Shown one piece after another: positions 24,901-35,202 of a DNA stretch of 64,000 bases. Positions within the stretch are counted from its first letter, which is position 1, and the number at the start of each line of letters is the position of its first letter. A model generated the notes under the pieces. The model did not search any database and was not told the DNA's origin. It worked only from the letters and a program-made list of their open reading frames with translations. The stretch is from Xanthostigma xanthostigma (taxonomy: Eukaryota > Arthropoda > Insecta > Raphidioptera > Raphidiidae), in NCBI GenBank assembly GCA_963575645.1, contig OY754468.1:52153665-52217664 (forward strand), read 5' to 3'. The position numbers were made by a program, and so were the translations under genes.

Positions 24901-27900
24901 CGTCTCTTTCCAAAGATCAATGTGCAATATCTCATTATAAAGATAGTTTTTTAGTACCTCTGAGTTATGTATTATTGGTATGGTACTCACTACGATAAAT
25001 GTTTGCAATATAAAGGTGCCAAATACGTTTTTAAAAAATAAAAAATAATCTAAATGGAATTTAACAGTTTTCATTATTACCTAATCACCTATATATATAT
25101 AAAATTTCATCTATGAATTGAAAATTAATAAGGTAAAAGATCCGCCAAAATCTAACGGATACGGATACGGATCTTTCTTCTCCCTCGGATATCCGCGGAT
25201 ACGGATACGGTTATCCGGCACATCACTAATTTCTATATCAACTGTATAGTACGCGCTACGGATCTAAAAGGTTCGGAAGTTAGTCACAGCGTCGCAAAGG
25301 CACATTTTAGAGCCGTTGATACTCCCACCACCTCCCAGCTACCTGCACGGAACGTGCGCTCGTCGGTGATTAGCCGTGATCGCTCGTTGCCTTTGTCACT
25401 TGTCGCTTTCCTGCTTTAAAGTACAGTCGAGTACGCCATTGTCAAGTTGTTATTGCTATGTTAGTTTTGTTGAGTTGCGAGTTTGTAGTTTTTCAACAGA
25501 CTGTGCAAGCGCAAGCCCGCATTCGCGTCTAACTTCCGAGCCTTTTAGATTCGTGGCGCGTACTATACCGCCTTTATTACTTTTTCTTTTGTTCGATTGG
25601 TATTAGCAGATTTTATTCTATATTTGTCCCTAATGAATAGTTCGCCGAATGTAAGGAGATTAATCGAATACTTTGTTTGTTTCAGGTGCTGCTGGTTGTA
25701 TAGCTACATTGTTACATGACGGTATCATGAATCCTGCCGAAGGTAAGCTTTTGACTACTACTGGTTCTGGTAAAAGTAGATATGGCTCCCTGCGGGTTTT
25801 ACGTTGAGAAATTATTAACTTAATTTCGTAGTGAACATCTCATTTCGGTGACATCGATAAATCGATAGTCATGCTCTGGCACTTTTATTGTTAATTTATA
25901 GCCTCGGTTGTTAACCTAAAATTAATATTTAACCTTCAAAAGCTGCGATAGGAGGAAGGTTCATCAGAAACATACAAGAATTTGTGCTCTAAATTTAAAA
26001 ATTCAGAAGTACGATCAGAAGACATTTTCAAGCAGGATGCGATTTTTTTACGTCGTCTGGACAATGATTAAATTTCGTTGACAAGGAACAAGCGTCAAAA
26101 ATGGGTTCCTCTACTAAATAAACTCCGTCCTTTAGCGCAGAATCCTTAGTTATAATTAGTGATGTGCCGGATCGTTAAAAATGTATATCCGCGGATACGG
26201 ATCTGAATACCGATTTTTGGTTTCAAGATTCGCTGATACGGATACGGATCTTTCCTTTCTTAGAGTACGCGGCGGTAAATATTACACATCGACCTTTGGA
26301 AAGAGACTATCTGTTATGGGAAAAAGTTATTGACCTCTTTAAGAGTGAACTCTCATAACAGATTGTCTCTTTCCAAAGATCGATGTGCAATATCTCATTA
26401 TAAAGATAGTTTTTTAGTACCTCTGAGTTATGTATTATTGGTATGGTACTTACTACGATAAATGTTTGCAATATAAAGGTGCCAAATACGATTTTAAAAA
26501 ATAAAAAATAATCTGAATGGAATTTAACAGGTTTTCATTATACCTAATCACCTATATATTGAATTGAATTTAAAATTAATAAGGTAAAAGATCCGCCAAA
26601 AACTAACGGATACGGATACGGATCTTTCTTTTCCCTCGGATATCCGCGGATACGGATACGGATATCCGGCACATCACTAGTTATAATATGTAGGGATGCA
26701 GATTGATTTTAATATCGATACGGGACCGATATCGATAATATCGACCCTTTCAATATTGATACATCGATATATTTTGTTAATTAATCTTCCGCCAACACAC
26801 AAAAAATAACTGCGAAATTTGAAATTCTTCAAGTCTCACTCTCCGATATTTTTATATCGTAATATTGATAATATCATATCGGGAATGTAAATACAGTAGA
26901 ACGCCGATTATCCGAATTAATTGGGATTCGGATAATCGGACATGTAGTGTCTTGCCTCTAGCTTTCAACCATAACAGTTGAAATATATCTGGACTCCAGC
27001 GAGTTTCAACTTCGACGTGTGCTGATACCATTGTAGCGTCTACACGGCAATTGTCACTCGCATTTTTGTATTCTTGCGTCCCCACAAAACATGTTTTTAT
27101 TGAAAAATTACTTGGTTTTAATAATTAGGCTTTTGAAAAAAAATAATTATCAATTTTTTTATTGTATTTTAAAACTTTATTATAAATAATATTGATAATC
27201 GATGCGAAAAACTTTCAAAAAACTTTTTTTAAATTAATTATAAGCAATTTAAAATTGATAAAATATTAAAAAAAATCACGTGACTGCAAACGCACTAAAA
27301 TTGTTTTTGACAGTTGTGACGTCATAATGCTAAAATGTATATACGCAGTATACTATCAATGGCTTCTACATGTGTATTGACTAAAACATTATGACGTCAC
27401 ATTATGTTCGGGAAATGTCGGCGCGTTCTCGGAACTGGGTACAAAAATTTATTTTTAATTTGATATAACTTTTGAATTATAACGAAAATAAAAAAAAGAA
27501 AAATAGTTTTGTTTTAAAACTTATATACGATCTTTCCATTTATGACAGAAAAAATTTCATTCAAAAGCCCAATTGGCGATTCAGTTAATCGGCGTTCTGC
27601 TGTATTTCGATATTTTCGTTTCAATAATATCGGTTGACCGATATATCGTTGCAACCCAAGCTATGCGTAGTTAAACGCAAATCGTTTTATGGAAACGGAT
27701 GTATTTTTCGTTTACAGTTGCGAAACAGCGTCTACAAATGTACAATTCGCCGTACAAATCAGTCATGGAATGCGTTCGTAAAATATACAAGACGGAAGGC
27801 GTAAAGGCGTTCTACAGATCGTATACGACACAACTAACAATGAACATTCCATTCCAAAGCATACACTTCATGTCGTACGAACTCTGTCAAAGCATAACGA

Positions 27901-28466
27901 ATCGAGAGCGTGTTTACAACCCGTCCGCGCACATGATCAGCGGCGCCATAGCCGGTGCGGTGGCCGCTGCGATAACTACGCCGCTCGACGTGTGTAAAAC
28001 GCTGCTAAACACCCAAGAAAACAAGACAAAAGTCAAAGGTCTGACGGAAGCAATAAAGACGGTGTACCGATTGCGCGGATTCTCCGGATATTTCCGCGGC
28101 TTGCAAGCTAGAGTTCTGTATCAGATGCCGTCGACGGCGATTTGTTGGTCGACTTATGAATTTTTCAAATATCTTCTCGGAACGGTGCGATTGGACGACG
28201 CGAATATAAGATTGGTCGTTCCTCAGACGCACGTGTTCGCCGAAAATGTCGATACACCTCCACCGGCTGCGGTGGCGACGACGCGAACTCTGGAAAGCGA
28301 AACGCTGGCGTTGAAGCCGCGGGAATTACCGTCGATGTCCGGGACAGGCCTGTACGGAGCGATTTCGTTCAATACGATTCATTCGTCGAACGATTCGAGT
28401 CCCGCGTGTACGGGAATGAATAAGGGCAACACGTTTAACGCACATATTATATCGACCCATCGCTAG
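12944..28466 (+). CDS. mfrn: Mitoferrin, mitochondrial iron carrier (SLC25A28/37 family)
   Basis: A complete four-exon gene: 12944-13060, 23240-23465, 25686-25742 and 27718-28466, all with GT-AG borders and phases that close (1149 nt, 382 residues). The product imports ferrous iron across the inner mitochondrial membrane for haem and Fe-S synthesis. Three mitochondrial-carrier repeats are visible through their PX(D/E)XX(K/R) signatures: YPLDSVKTRMQSL across the exon 1/2 junction, [13 protein letters not shown] across the exon 3/4 junction, and [14 protein letters not shown] in exon 4. [15 protein letters not shown] and [16 protein letters not shown] are typical of mitoferrins. The start [10 protein letters not shown] is the only in-frame ATG ahead of the first repeat in exon 1. 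A roughly 90-residue Ala/Thr/Ser-rich tail follows the last helix. Length matches the roughly 380 residues I recall for the fly protein. Introns of 10.2, 2.2 and 2.0 kb are packed with transposons. Coding exons are much richer in CpG than the introns. Confidence 0.97.
13061..15013 (+). other. Mitoferrin intron 1, 5' part
   Basis: AT-rich intron sequence with no recognisable exon, RNA or structured repeat. Confidence 0.4.
15014..15228 (+). mobile_element. MITE with GACGTGATAACGTC end and poly-T end, copy 2
   Basis: Same family as 7672-7880, in mitoferrin intron 1. Its T-run end points downstream on the gene's sense strand, the orientation shared by all four intronic copies in the window. About 215 bp, non-coding. 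Confidence 0.8.
15229..16518 (+). other. Mitoferrin intron 1, middle part with a 75-bp tandem duplication
   Basis: A unit of about 75 bp is present twice in tandem (about 16235-16309 and 16310-16384, each beginning ACAACGTTAGACATCTAGCG) with few differences. The GC-richer patch at 15480-15660 resembles no family I know. AGTGAAAACTTC near 16112 recurs inverted near 16446, roughly bracketing the duplication. I see no gene. Confidence 0.5.
16523..19354 (+). mobile_element. Apparently whole DNA transposon, Sola-like (DUF7869 transposase)
   Basis: The terminal inverted repeats read GAGGCGTATCACTGCAAAAG (left) and GAGGCGTGTCACCACAAAAG (right), continuing about 35 bp with about 80% match. The flanks are AAGT on both sides (16519-16522 and 19355-19358), a 4-bp target duplication. 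Length is 2832 bp. It encodes one intact transposase-like gene with an intron (16906-18934). A motif GGGCCTATATCCA or close variants lies in both ends and again at 16722-16734, a candidate subterminal binding site. A 4-bp duplication is the reported habit of Sola elements, and the long inverted repeats and acidic triad agree, but the superfamily label is inference. The intact frame and duplication suggest a recent insertion into mitoferrin intron 1. Confidence 0.85.
16906..18934 (+). CDS. DUF7869-type transposase, two exons
   Basis: Exon 1 is 16906-17000 ([20 protein letters not shown], then [12 protein letters not shown]). Exon 2 is 17170-18934 after a 169-nt GT-AG intron (acceptor TGTTGCAG). 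The junction restores AGA and gives 619 residues. Splicing supplies the W..N..K..R segment that usually opens this family, continuing as [12 protein letters not shown] and [17 protein letters not shown]. An ATG at 17150 would give a shorter protein, but its first six residues would be intron-encoded. Acidic residues in the right order for a DDE/D nuclease are D300 (SFDCQKN), D383 ([11 protein letters not shown]) and E428 ([16 protein letters not shown]). Cysteines [14 protein letters not shown] may bind metal. The tail is acidic. The frame is open throughout, so the protein could be functional. I know DUF7869 only as a widespread arthropod repeat-associated family; the catalytic assignment is inference. 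Confidence 0.88.
19359..20080 (+). other. Mitoferrin intron 1, between transposons
   Basis: AT-rich intron sequence; I see nothing specific. Confidence 0.4.
20081..20885. repeat. Nested palindromes: 69-bp TIR element around a large fold-back
   Basis: The outer inverted repeats run TTCGGAACCCAAAGGAATGG to the inverse at 20885, about 69 bp per arm (20081-20149 and 20815-20885). Inside lies a second, larger fold-back centred near 20430, with arms of roughly 230 bp that share GAAGCCATTTTGTACGTGG and TTTTGGAGCGAAATAT in inverted order. A third, near-perfect hairpin (AGGTAAACATTGATTTAGAA arms, 30 bp each, 4-nt loop) lies at 20752-20815. None is coding. Low divergence between the arms suggests young inverted repeats. 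Confidence 0.8.
21281..21812. mobile_element. Non-autonomous hAT element with 8-bp duplication GTTTAATT
   Basis: The element runs from CAGAGGTCCCCAAACTATTT to TTTGGGAATCACTG and is flanked on both sides by GTTTAATT (21273-21280 and 21813-21820). An 8-bp duplication and CAG.GGT.CCCAAA ends are the hAT signature. The inside contains several GTGGACCCCC-type repeats and no coding frame. Confidence 0.85.
21821..23239 (+). other. Mitoferrin intron 1, 3' part
   Basis: Around 21845-21920 a stretch (GCCAAGTTTCATCGAAATTG followed by GTTTTCGGGTGATGCC) has the look of an RTE-type LINE 3' tail. The rest, to the acceptor at 23239, is AT-rich with no visible gene. Confidence 0.45.
23466..24688 (+). other. 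Mitoferrin intron 2, 5' part
   Basis: AT-rich sequence without a recognisable element. AGGAGGTTGAGCCGTTTTA near 23479-23497 returns roughly inverted near 24175-24195, so this may be one old inserted unit of about 720 bp. Confidence 0.4.
24689..25228 (+). mobile_element. hAT MITE (TAGTGATGTGCCGGAT ends), copy 1
   Basis: The ends are TAGTGATGTGCCGGATCG and CCGGCACATCACTA, flanked by the 8-bp duplication ATTTCTAT on both sides (24681-24688 and 25229-25236). Subterminal CGGATACGGAT repeats lie at both ends. A central inverted repeat (ACCTTTGGAAAGAGACTATC and its inverse) folds on itself. Copies 2 and 3 are at 26157-26679 and 54463-54984. Non-coding. Confidence 0.92.
25247..25565. mobile_element. 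MITE with GTACGCGC/TCTAAAAGG inverted ends, copy 1
   Basis: The inverted repeats (about 35 bp) contain ACGGATCTAAAAGGTTCGGA and its near inverse, with TATA-type flanks that probably include a TA duplication. The inside is GC-richer than its surroundings. The same element lies inverted at 41288-41604 in a tektin intron. Non-coding, in mitoferrin intron 2. Confidence 0.8.
26157..26679 (+). mobile_element. hAT MITE (TAGTGATGTGCCGGAT ends), copy 2
   Basis: Same family as 24689-25228, with its own 8-bp duplication GTTATAAT on both sides (26149-26156 and 26680-26687). It lies in mitoferrin intron 3, about 0.9 kb from copy 1. The different duplication shows it inserted independently and is not a segmental copy. 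Confidence 0.92.
26894..27602. mobile_element. pogo/Tigger-like MITE, middle level of the nest
   Basis: The ends CAGTAGAACGCCGATTATCC and, inverted, CAGCAGAACGCCGATTAACT are flanked by TA on both sides. CAG ends, a TA target and AACGCCGATTATCCG-type termini are typical of pogo/Tigger. It is interrupted by the element at 27128-27569 and carries no transposase. Confidence 0.75.
27128..27569. mobile_element. MITE with GGCTTTTGAA ends, innermost level, copy 1
   Basis: Short inverted ends GGCTTTTGAA and TTCAAAAGCC enclose an AT-rich body with TGACGTCATAATG and CATTATGACGTCA in inverted positions. A second copy at 60684-61127 is nearly identical, so the family moved recently. Non-coding. Confidence 0.75.
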
Positions 28467-31225
28467 CGACGCACGAGTGCGTTTTAAATTTTCATTTTTT
28501 TTTCTTGTTTTAAATCATCGATGCGATTGTAAAGACAGCCTCGTCTGTGTAAGTATTATGAATCACTGTTACCCCGCACCATCGCTGATTTTTCAGTACG
28601 AGTCTTGTCAAATTTTTAATATCATGGTATGTGTTCGGATAATACTAAAAAATCAACCCCCCACCCCCTGCGTTTTCTAATCTTGATCGATTCGAACGAA
28701 CGACCGGTAAATCCCGTCAATTCTGTCAATGAGCAAAATGTATCGTTTTACATTTTTTGATACGAAAAAGTAGTACAAGAAGTAAATTTATTTCCATTCA
28801 CTTTAACCATCGCTAGGGTTTCAGGTTTCAGTCATTTTTCTAAAAATAGAAACGGCAGTTGTTTCTACTTTGACGCTCGTTTGTTTTAATATTGCTTTGT
28901 GTTTGGTATTTGAATTTTTTATAGAAAAACAATATTCTTGTAAAATTTATCGTCTTGAACTTTATTTCAAATAAATCATATTATTGACGATTTAAATACA
29001 TTCACATTTGTAACTGTCAAAAATCAGCAGACCGCCTTACGCCGCGGAATAATTTTATTTAGGAATAGGTTATTGAAAAGGGGACTCATTGTTGTACATT
29101 TCAAAAAACATCTAAAAATAAGCGTTCTAAACGATTTAAAAACAATGGATTGAAATCTTTGACTTTAGTGTTTTGTTTAAAATTTTCGTTTGTTTCTTTT
29201 AAGTATGATCAAAGTAATCCTTTAATTTGTGTCATTAAAGGATTGTTTTTAATGTATATAAGAATGATTTTTACCATTTTTGTTTGTACATATTATTTGA
29301 CCAATATTGGTAAAGCTTTTCTTACAGTTGTGTTGTCGTTAAAGCCTACAGAGTGTCGGATGCTGCAACATTCATCAATTTGCCAAGATTATTGTTCGAT
29401 AGACTGAATTACTTTTCAGTTCATCAAAAAATATTGTTATATCAACTGACATACAGTTTCGGTGTCTGTCAAATACTTTACGTAGAAAAAAAGACACTAT
29501 CATATTAGAGAGACGTGTATCGATTAAATTCTATCAGCAATTTTGCACTAAAATAATATGTTGACTTTAGGTTACAGTCTGTTTCTAATGTATATGGAGC
29601 TGTCAACAATCCATAACCTAAAATTCAACAATTATACAGTTACCTAGTTAAAATTTATAACTAATTTGCAAAGGCTTTGTGCTTCTAACCTTACATGCAA
29701 CAAAGCAACCTGAAGTTGTCATTATAATCAAATTAATATATTTAGCGTAAGAATAGTAGAGAATTATTGTCACATTAACGTGTGACAGCGTTATCATAAA
29801 ATGTTGATAGTTTTGTATAGATTTGAAATAAGAGTGTAGTAATTTTTTTCCAGTATAACCTATTTTAGTCGTTAACGAACTAAATCGGCGAGCGTCTATA
29901 ATCTACAATCTCTGCAATCTGTATTTTTTTCCGATTGTCAATTGCAGTTGATGTTTGCAGCTGCTTTGTTAATTTATTAGAGCTAGACAAGTGCGATTAT
30001 GGAAGTAGATCGAAGAAGAAAGTGTTTTTGTTTTTATTTGCGTGTTTTGTTTTTGAAATCGAGGTATACCGAAGAGTAGGCGATTTATGTATAAAGTGAA
30101 AATGATCAGAAGTCGATTTCAAGAGAATGTTTTGCTCAGTCAGTGTAGATATTTACCCGAAAGGTGATAAAATGTTATATAAATGGGCTATGATTTCTTG
30201 TTAAAACACATTATTTTCATTATATTTTTTTATACATGTACCTAATAAAACGTTTTAACATTGAATCGTGGATAACATTTTAAGATTGTAAATACGAAAT
30301 AAAAATTATTTGATGCTGTGCATCGAAATTGTTTGAATTTTGTACGTAATTTTTATAAAAAATTGAACAAGGACGAATGAAAGTCAGCCATTATTGCAAA
30401 CATTAAAAAAAAAAAAACAATTGTTCGCTATACAGTTGCAATTTTTTCATACACTATGCTTCGTTCGCCTAACTTTTACCTTACAACAAAAGATAGTTTG
30501 CTTAAAATTTTCAAAACAAATTCAAGCCAGTTCTTGCCTGTTGTAAGTCAATAATTCGTTAAACAAACTTAAAGTTAGGTTCGTCGCAGTACATAACCTT
30601 AAATATATTCTTTACGAAAATTAAAATGACAGTTATAATTTCAAAAATATCTGTTTGACTAGTTAAGCGCATGCAATTTTTTCATTTTATAAATTTATTG
30701 CGCATTTTTGGAAAATTTTGGACACTGATAATTTAGACTTCAGCAGCCTCGTAAAACGATTGATTTGACTGAATAGTGCCCTACTTGATCAATTCACAAT
30801 TCAAAATATTCATCTGACTAAAATTTTAGGATAGAACAAAGTACCGTACTGCCATGTTTTTGAAAAAGTGTGTTGCGATAGATTTATAAATCTTTATAGT
30901 CATTTTTTTCATTTATAAAACAATTAAAATCATTATATCGTCTCATTTGATCATTTTTCAGTAATACATAATATTTAGTCTTGTATGACTAATAAACGTT
31001 AAATGTTCTGTTACAAAAATATTTTTTGGTTCCAGTAAATACAATACTTCGTAACCAATTTTAGCATAATGTGTTTATCTTTATTCCTTGAGCTAGTGTT
31101 TATTGTTGAGGTTCCTTGGTTTGTACAGACATAACGGAATGACTCATAAAAGTAACAACGTTGAATGGATTTTTAATAAAATTAGATAATTCTTTTCGTT
31201 AGTAGAATTTTTGTTCCAAAATATG
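28467..31225 (+). other. Mitoferrin 3' untranslated region and intergenic DNA
   Basis: AATAAA-type signals near 28969, 30243 and 30299 are candidate poly(A) sites; I cannot tell which is used. No other gene is visible. Confidence 0.4.
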
Positions 31226-31349
31226 TATTGAAGGAGATTTATTTGGTTGAGGAACAATTTAAAATAAGCTTTACCAACGTTGGCCACAAGCGATACATTG
31301 GTAAAGCTTATTTTAAATTGTTCCTCAACCAAATAAATCTCCTTCAATA
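31226..31349. repeat. Perfect 52-bp inverted repeat with 20-nt loop
   Basis: The arms at 31226-31277 and 31298-31349 are exact inverses over 52 bp (starting TATTGAAGGAGATTTATTTG). The 13-mer ATAATTCTTTTCG occurs before the left arm (31186-31198) and at the end of the right arm (31347-31359). Non-coding. Confidence 0.9.
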
Positions 31350-31381
31350 ATTCTTTTCGCGAGAAATATGTTTATTTTGTA

Positions 31382-31520
31382 TATATGTCGCCAGGATATT
31401 GTCAAACCCGTGATATTATAATTTCACTTAGTGAAATTATAATATCACGACTCTTTGATATTGTAATTTCACTAGTGAAATTACAATATCACGGATTTGG
31501 CAATATCCCGGCGACATATA
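31382..31520. repeat. Fold-back MITE with two inner hairpins
   Basis: The outer arms TATATGTCGCCAGGATATTG and its near inverse enclose two self-complementary blocks, GTGATATTATAATTTCAC paired with its inverse (31410-31448) and GATATTGTAATTTCAC paired with its inverse (31457-31492). All parts are variants of one GATATT.TAATTTCAC motif. Confidence 0.85.
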
Positions 31521-32936
31521 CATCTCTTTTATTTTATTTTGTTAGAACGATTTAACAGCTATTGCCAGATAATGTCCCGAAGCGGTGGAAACAAAAGCCG
31601 TGTGCCAAAATTATATAACATCATCATTTGTTTTTGTAGTTCAGTGTAGAAACAAATGAATTGACATTAAAATGAATTTTAAACAGTGCCACACCATTTG
31701 GTTTTTTTGCATTGATCATTTTTGGAATAACATGCCAGAGCTAGATATTTTATTCAGTTGTTATTTTGTTTTTAATTTCAGATGTTTCTAGTTATTATTA
31801 TTTGTTTTGGCAATTATTTTCATTAAAGTTATGCAGTTAATGTTGAATTAATTAGTGTTTTTTTAACTGAACATTTGACATCTATTTTTTAATAAATATA
31901 TGTATATCCAAAAAATGAAGAAAAAAAAAACAAAAATATGATAGAACATACTTCCACTGATTATTAATAAAAAGCGTTATTAGAGATTGGTTTAAAGAAA
32001 AGCTGTCTATTGATATAGAAACAGCTAAAGTATCTTTTTAATTTGTAGTTTATCAAAACGAGTTTTGTTTATAAAATATAATTTACTTTTAGAGGTAAAA
32101 TTAATACTCATTTTTTCTTTAATTTGACTTTCTTGTAAATTTGAATTAATACTAGTCAACAACGGAAATTAAAAACACTTCCGTTTCACAAAGAATCGAA
32201 AAGTGCTTTCCGTGGCAACGCGCGTACACGCAAAACAAATGATAAAATCACGCGTCAATTGAACACTAAAAACAAAAGGTGTATGCGATTAATAAGCATA
32301 GAGAAAATGTTTCGGTTTCCGTGGCAACGCGTACATGAAATAGATAAAAGTAGATTAGAGGAAAGATGAGTCTGCATGTAGAATTAAAATTTAAACCATA
32401 ACAACGCTATATTTGGCTGTGATAGAGTCCTTATCAAACATTATGATATTGACTTCGTTCAGATGGAAGTACTATCATGATAATTTATAATTGGTGGAAA
32501 AGCTATCGAATGTACATTTTTTTAATTATTAAGATCATATCCAGCATCCGATCTCAGTTTTATGTGTGTGTGTGTGCGCTACGTATTTCGTCTGTATATT
32601 CGGTAGCTTTTTTAGCCAAACGGCTAGATGGTAAGAGACCTTGTCACCGAAAAAATAAAGTATTTATCCTATGTAAAATGTAAACTAAATTGAGTAAAAA
32701 AAAAGAAAGTGTATAAAGAAAAATTGTTGTAATTCTTTTTTCTTTTTATGTTTTTGGCTATTATTTTATTTACATAAATGTTATCGAAAAATAAAACAAT
32801 GGTTATATTTTTATTTCTATTTTATTAGTTTCATTGGAACCTCTGCTCCGTTGAATTAAGCGAGACATTTTTTAAACGTGCCAGTTAAAAGATTTGTCAA
32901 GGCTGTGAAAATATACAAGCCTGTGACGTTTAGAAT
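31521..32936. other. AT-rich intergenic DNA
   Basis: A short direct repeat (TTTCCGTGGCAACGCG near 32208 and again near 32317) is the only structure I see. No gene. Confidence 0.4.
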
Positions 32937-33851
32937 ATTAGTACCTGGGTGACCGAGCTTTGCTCGGAAAGTTAAATAAAATACTGATATGCTGATATCG
33001 CCAAAACTTTGAGAACCGTAGGTTCTCTGTCGCTTCCCTTTGTGGAGCCTACGTCTCCACCTTTGTTACAGTCTTATCTCGCGGGGCTGCGCCCCGCTCG
33101 GTTGTAAACAACACTAGTCGAGCCTTCGGCTCTCCATATAAGAACCATAGGTTCTCTGGGGAAGCTTCGCTTCCCTTTGTGGAGCCTATGTCTCCACCTT
33201 TGTTACAGTCTTACCTCGCGGGGCTGCGCCCCGCTCGGTTGTAAACGACACTAGTCGAGCCTTCGGCTCTCCATATAAGAACCGTAGGTTCTCTGGGGAA
33301 GCTTCGCTTCCTTTTGTGGAGCAATAAGATAATATTGCTGAAACAGTTTGACTCCATTGTGGAGAGGATTGTCGGCACTTATGGCAATCCGGTACTTGTA
33401 AAAGTGATTCGCCGTCATCTTGATCTATGATATTGCATCTTTCGCTTCAAATTTAGGTTAAAAATTTATTTATTAAAATTACTCACCTATAATTATTATT
33501 GTTTTTAACTTTCTTTCAAATATGTATTTATTTTAAGTCTCACTTGGATAGTAATTAACGATTAACTGTCATAATATTTTGAAAACAATTGTTTCATTGT
33601 ATAAAATTCCAAAACCTACTTACAATATTTAAGTATTTTCATATGTCAAAAAATTGATTTTTATAATGATAAAATTTGTAAGAAAACGATTTTTTCGAGA
33701 GATGAGACCTAGCTAAAACGATTTTTTGCCCCCCAAAATCCCTTTTCAGTAAATTTCATCCAAATCGTTAGGGCCGTTTTCGAGAAAATATTTAGGGACA
33801 TAGGTACATAGATAGGTAGATACAAGATTAGCTCGTTTAATAATATAGGGA
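32937..33851 (+). mobile_element. RTE-like non-LTR tail with an internal tandem hairpin array
   Basis: The 3' part (AAATTTCATCCAAATCGTTA, GGGCCGTTTTCGAGAAAATA, then TTAGCTCGTTTAATAATATA) has the familiar look of arthropod RTE-type LINE or derived SINE 3' ends. The 5' part (GTGACCGAGCTTTGCTCGGA) is a hairpin. Between them lies the tandem array at 33011-33330. Part of the same tail recurs at about 37974-38325. No open reading frame remains. Confidence 0.6.
33011..33330 (+). repeat. Tandem array of mini-hairpins (about 137-bp unit, 2.3 copies)
   Basis: Each unit strings together five small palindromes: AGAACCATAGGTTCT, GAAGCTTCGCTTC, GGAGCCTATGTCTCC, GCGGGGCTGCGCCCCGC and CGAGCCTTCGGCTC. Units begin near 33012, 33140 and 33278. 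The first is about 10 bp shorter. Compensating changes and high arm complementarity are visible by eye. Confidence 0.9.
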
Positions 33852-34501
33852 TAAATTTCAAATTGTACAACATGAAGGTAGGGAGAGTTAAGTTATTTTT
33901 TCCCGCCTTATTGTGTTTGTGTTGGGGATATTGTCAGAGCTAATGCAGTAAAACAAAAACGTCAGTTTAAAGAAAGTCGCTGTCATAGTGAAGGAAGCGC
34001 GGTGTTATAAAAACTTATCAGAGAACTTATTAATAGCTGAAAACGGTTGTAACGAAAATATTTATTAATTAAATTATCTCCTAAAGAAGAAACAGTTAAC
34101 CAGTAAACGTTAAAAACATTTTGTGTTAAGGTGACTTGTTCAAATAAGGACGACAATCAATTTTCATTTGTTGTATTTGTCTGCTGAATATTTTAATGTT
34201 TGTGATAAATGTTTTTTGGTTAGTTTTTTACAAAATGAGTGATCATAGCAAATTGTTACGTTTTACAAATTATGTAATGATTAGGATATTATAAAATGTA
34301 TTTGTGTTTATGAAAAGTTGCAGATTTTAGTGGAACAAAAGGTCAGAAAAGATTTCATAATTTTATAAGTTTTTTTATTTTTTTGTACAAAAATGTTTTT
34401 AACCATATTTTCAATCGCATTTACACACAGCTTATAAGAAACTGAAATCCAAATTTCTCATATTAAAACCTGAAACTTTGGGGTTCGCAATTTTTCTTAT
34501 A
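33852..34501. other. AT-rich intergenic DNA
   Basis: I see nothing specific. Confidence 0.4.
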
Positions 34502-35078
34502 CAGTATGTAAACACGTAAGGTGCACATAGGGAAATCAACATTGGGAAAAAATGACTGGATCAAAGTGAGCCTTGAAATCTTGTTTTTCAATTTGACAGA
34601 TAATATTCTTTTGCAAAATGAATGTGTATACTAGGAACCGAAGAAAATATTCAAATGATTACAACATAATCGGACTTTTTTTATTAATGGGACACTAAAT
34701 TCCCAAAAATACTTAAATATGGTGCGAGATCAAATATCTCCGCCTATTCGTGTTGAACCTAAAGACATTGGGTCACTGACTTACCAACGCGCATACGTCA
34801 TACCAGTCAGACAATTTTTGAATGAAATGTTTCCAAACAGATGGAGTTGTTTTTTTGTTTTATTTTTGTGCAAAAAAATTAAAATAATGATTTATAAGAG
34901 CTTTTTATTATTAAAAAAGCCAAGTAAAATAAAAATAAATCAAAATAAAATACAAATCCTCAAGATTACCACGATAATTCAATAGAAATAACAATTAATG
35001 CAGTCATGGCTAACTCTGATCCAAGTATTTTTTCCCAATGCTAATTCCCCTATGTGCACCTTACGTGTTTACATACTA
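34502..35078 (+). mobile_element. mariner/Tc1-type MITE with transposase remnant, copy 2
   Basis: Same family and orientation as 9244-9775, TA-flanked, with the last G of the right end changed (ACTATA). The frame at 34719-34985 keeps VRQFLNEMFPNRWS with an extra AYVIP ahead of it compared with copy 1, so copy 1 has a small internal deletion. It lies just downstream of the WWOX 3' end. Confidence 0.85.
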
Positions 35079-35202
35079 TATGCTGTTACTATTAAAAAAA
35101 CCTTCCAGTTTCTTAAGTTTTACAGACACTGACAGTAAAATCGTCTGTATTTTAAATATATATATCAACGATAGACCCACGTAACCAAAACAATTCGAAA
35201 CA

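Larger units (their letters stand above)
26692..27655. mobile_element. Outer hAT-like element of a three-level nest
   Basis: The left end (GGGATGCAGATTGATTTTAATA, then ATATCG repeats) and the right end (GTTGCAACCC preceded by CGATATATCG) are loosely inverted. They resemble the common hAT terminus GGG.TGCAACGAT. I could not find a clean 8-bp duplication, so the assignment is tentative. It is interrupted by the TA-flanked element at 26894-27602. Confidence 0.5.

Noticed and set aside
33011-33330. CRISPR-like array (evenly spaced palindromic repeats)
   Set aside because: Eukaryotic context, no unique spacers; the repeated unit itself contains the palindromes.
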